From RGIG1828 sp045654685 (GTDB lineage: Bacteria; Bacillota; Clostridia; UMGS1810): DNA of 51,710 nt. The stretch covers positions 1 to 51,710 of the forward strand of contig JAZONV010000077.1 in assembly GCA_045654685.1 (NCBI GenBank), read 5' to 3'. Shown here in pieces: positions 49,820 to 51,710 of this stretch (positions are counted from its first letter, which is position 1; the number at the start of each line of letters is the position of its first letter). The notes under the pieces are model-generated. The model made no database searches. It saw only the letters and a list, made by a program, of their open reading frames with translations, and was not told the DNA's origin. The translations under genes were made by a program, and so were the position numbers.

Positions 49820-51289
49820 TTATCTCTCATTGTATATTGGTTCAAGGGCTTTTTGTATCGTTTTATATCTTTCAAATACTTTTCGGTACAGTTTTGTGTT
49901 TTCCTCATTTGGCAATGTTTCGGATACCACATGGTTGCAAATCCTCAAAGCATCTTTTTCGCCTTTGAAGACACCCGATGCAATACCTGCAAGCATAGCA
50001 CTTCCAAATGATGAATCGGCATATTTCATCTGAACAAGCTTGATTCCGAGAGCATCACTTATCATCTGACGCCAAAGAGGACTTTTGCCTCCCCCACCAA
50101 TGATTTGTGCACTGTCTTCGTGATCTATATTCATGCTGTCGAGAGTATTTTTACAATCAAGCATGCTCATGGTAACACCTTCAAGCACCGCGCGGGTAAA
50201 GTGAGACTTATTGTGAAATGCTCTTACCCCCGTAAAACTTGCGCAAAGGTCAGGGTTTTGATATGGTGTCAGTTCGCCGTTCAAATAGGGATGGAAAATC
50301 ACACCTTCCGAGCCTATTGGAACTTTTTCAGCCAGAGAATTGAGCTCTTCATAATTTCCGCCAAATGTATCTCTCAACCATCTGTAGGACGCCGCACAGG
50401 ATTTTGTGGCAGTTCCCGGATAGAAAAGACCGTCTATCATGTGAGAATAGTTAACAAGGTTTTTGTCGGGGTATGGTTTGTCTGTTACAACACAAATTCT
50501 TCCGGCAGTGGCAAGTTTCAGGGTCATTTGTCCTTTTGAAACTGCACCCGATGCAAAAACTTCCATAACAGTATCGGTTGTTCCGCAAATGACAGGCGTA
50601 CCCTCCAAAAGTCCTGTGGATTGGGATGCTTCTTTTGTGATATTGCCCACAAAATCTGTGGGCTTCACAATTTCCGGCATCATATCTATGCTGAAATCCA
50701 ACAAAGAACATAGTTCTTCATCCCATTCCATTTTGTTTATGTCAAACATCATGGAGCCTTCGGCTTCAATATAGTCTGTGACATAATCTCCCGTCATAAA
50801 ATGACGCACATAGTCTTTTGCAAAAAGTATTTTCTTTGTTTTAGAGAAAACTTCCGGTTCATTATTCTTTATCCACATGAGTTCAGGAAGTGTCCATATT
50901 GTGCCGGGTGAGTGAAGAACCTTTTTCAAAATGGATTCATTATAGTTTTCTTTTAAAAACTCAACTTCCTTTGTGCATCTCGTGTCTGTCCAGTATATGG
51001 AAGGTCTCAAAACATTAAAGTTTTCGTCCATAATAACCGCAGTATGAGTTGCCGCATCAAATGAAATGCAAGCAATATCTGCAGGAGAAACTCCGCTTTT
51101 TGAAAGAACACCTTTTATGTTTTCAACTGTTGCATTAACCCAATCATGAGGGTTTTGTTCTGCATATCCGGGTTTTGGATAACTTGTGGGGTATTCGGTT
51201 GTATTGGTTGCCGTGATTTCGCCGTTTTCACATAAAAGAGTTGCTTTTGATGCGCCTCCGCCAAAATCTATTCCTAATAAATATTTCAT
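49820..51289 (-). CDS. FGGY family carbohydrate kinase (xylulokinase-like)
   Basis: A 489-residue kinase with the actin-like ATPase fold. LGIDFGGGASKATLL is the first phosphate loop; YWTDTRC and DAATHTAVIMD belong to the sugar site; GTTDTVMEVFASGAVSKGQ, PYLNGELTPYQNP and IIGGGGKSPLWRQMISDALG complete the second domain. It phosphorylates a pentulose, hexulose or polyol. The ATG at 51289 has AAAGGTG seven bases upstream. The longer frame to 51340 has no site. It heads the kinase-NagB-Etf operon behind the short leader ORF at 51300-51380. Confidence 0.93.
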   Translation of the reverse strand: MKYLLGIDFGGGASKATLLCENGEITATNTTEYPTSYPKPGYAEQNPHDWVNATVENIKGVLSKSGVSPADIACISFDAATHTAVIMDENFNVLRPSIYWTDTRCTKEVEFLKENYNESILKKVLHSPGTIWTLPELMWIKNNEPEVFSKTKKILFAKDYVRHFMTGDYVTDYIEAEGSMMFDINKMEWDEELCSLLDFSIDMMPEIVKPTDFVGNITKEASQSTGLLEGTPVICGTTDTVMEVFASGAVSKGQMTLKLATAGRICVVTDKPYPDKNLVNYSHMIDGLFYPGTATKSCAASYRWLRDTFGGNYEELNSLAEKVPIGSEGVIFHPYLNGELTPYQNPDLCASFTGVRAFHNKSHFTRAVLEGVTMSMLDCKNTLDSMNIDHEDSAQIIGGGGKSPLWRQMISDALGIKLVQMKYADSSFGSAMLAGIASGVFKGEKDALRICNHVVSETLPNEENTKLYRKVFERYKTIQKALEPIYNER

Positions 51290-51299
51290 AAATTCACCT

Positions 51300-51380
51300 T
51301 TAGGAAGGGATGTAAAAAGGCCTATAATTGTCCGTCTCATCCTCGACGTAGAAAGGTACGTCGAGGGTGAGGTTGTTCAT
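51300..51380 (-). CDS. Short leader ORF (26 codons) before the FGGY kinase
   Basis: ATG at 51380 with AAAGGAAG at the right distance begins a 26-residue frame that starts MNNLTLDVPFYVEDE. The stop TAA (51300-51302) overlaps the AAAGGTG of the kinase gene. It is the last, divergent copy of the leader ORF found in each 174-bp unit upstream. Its mRNA can form a perfect 10-bp hairpin, CCTCGACGTA/TACGTCGAGG (51341-51350, 51357-51366), inside the ORF. Function is unknown. A regulatory leader is inference. Confidence 0.4.
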   Translation of the reverse strand: MNNLTLDVPFYVEDETDNYRPFYIPS

Positions 51381-51710
51381 TCAGGTCTTCCTTTCTTCCC
51401 TGTTTTTCATTTGTTTTGTTGAGATTTTTTATGAAAATTCTCTTTTCGGGGGATAGGAAAAATTAGCTCAAAATGGACTAATCGAATGCCAAACCTTGGT
51501 TTGGCACGTCAGCCTGAAGGCGTACAAAGGTACGTCGAGGGTGAGGTTGTTCATTAAGGTCTTCCTTTCCTCCCCATTTTTCATTTGTTTTGTTGAGATT
51601 TTTTATGAAAATTCTCTTTTCGGGGGATAGGAAAAATTAGCTCAAAATGGACTAATCGAATGCCAAACCTTGGTTTGGCACGTCAGCCTGAAGGCGTACA
51701 AAGGTACGTC
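51355..51710. repeat. 174-bp tandem repeat, at least two units, runs off the window
   Basis: The sequence repeats with a period of 174 bases: AAAGGTACGTC occurs at 51352, 51526 and 51700, and the block in between is nearly identical between copies. Each unit holds the inverted repeat GCCAAACC/GGTTTGGC (51488-51505 and 51662-51679), and on the minus strand a ribosome-binding site with a leader ORF starting MNNLTLDVP. The array ends inside the kinase leader and continues beyond 51710, so its full size is unknown. Confidence 0.85.
51468..51554 (-). CDS. Repeat-unit short ORF (28 codons)
   Basis: ATG at 51554 opens a 28-residue frame beginning MNNLTLDVPLYAFRLTCQ and ending HSISPF at 51468. A GGAGG/AAAGG ribosome-binding site is about ten bases upstream. 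The first nine residues match the kinase leader at 51380 exactly, after which the two differ. It could be a decoy or a real small peptide; conservation of the frame between units is the only support. Confidence 0.3.
   Translation of the reverse strand: MNNLTLDVPLYAFRLTCQTKVWHSISPF

Noticed and set aside
51355..51710. A CRISPR array or a replication-origin iteron array at the window end
   Set aside because: The units are 174 bases long and nearly identical throughout, with no unique spacers and no DnaA-like sites or replication gene next to them.

Overview
This 51.7-kb window looks like a chromosomal segment of a low-GC Gram-positive anaerobe of class Clostridia, probably an uncultured gut member of the Oscillospirales or a relative. 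The reasons are AT-rich DNA, Firmicutes-type RpoB and RpoC, LuxS, a TetM-like GTPase joined to a YacP/Rae1-type domain, a fused electron-transfer flavoprotein and several small palindromic repeats of the kind scattered through gut Clostridia genomes. No rRNA, tRNA, CRISPR array or phage module was seen. The genus assignment is inference.

Region 1 (1-10990, all minus strand) is housekeeping: the N-terminal third of rpoC, rpoB with a very long acidic tail and a near-consensus promoter, a DUF523 gene with luxS, ilvE, mscL and an AraC regulator overlapping a TetM-like/NYN fusion. Region 2 (10991-13603) holds a lone membrane-anchored protein and an M20 peptidase. Copies of one 19-bp repeat lie upstream of three successive genes here. 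Region 3 (13604-20120, plus) is a catabolic-looking operon: a DHQase-like gene broken by an 83-bp insertion, a Gfo/Idh/MocA dehydrogenase, an amidohydrolase, an SDR, an MDR reductase and an EamA exporter. A separate polysaccharide deacetylase follows. Region 4 (20264-23037) is a TRAP-type large permease with a tiny membrane partner, divergent from a LysR regulator.

Region 5 (23080-44060) is a surface-glycan locus. It starts after a dense palindromic repeat and is built as two convergent operons. The plus half has a GT2, a Wzx-like flippase, two different ATP-grasp enzymes, a DegT aminotransferase, RmlA and RmlB, without RmlC or RmlD, which points to a dTDP-amino sugar that may be acylated. 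The minus half starts from a consensus promoter and has a PglF/CapD dehydratase, a PglE-like aminotransferase, a PglC-like initiating transferase, a GT2, a TagD-like cytidylyltransferase, a deacetylase, an unannotated 44-residue Cys-rich small protein coupled by ATGA, a LicD transferase, further GTs, a nucleotidyltransferase and a Wzy-like polymerase. The two halves meet at a terminator near 31309-31340.

Region 6 (44345-51710, minus) has a MATE pump, a CLC protein resembling CLC-F, a flavodoxin, and an operon of FGGY kinase, divergent NagB and fused EtfB-EtfA. That last operon is preceded by a 174-bp tandem repeat that runs off the window end. Each unit carries a ribosome-binding site and a short ORF, and the last ORF stops inside the kinase ribosome-binding site. 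The strongest leads for something new are the 44-residue glycan-locus protein, the repeated leader ORFs, the amino-sugar/ATP-grasp module and the in-frame-repairable insertion in the DHQase-like gene.
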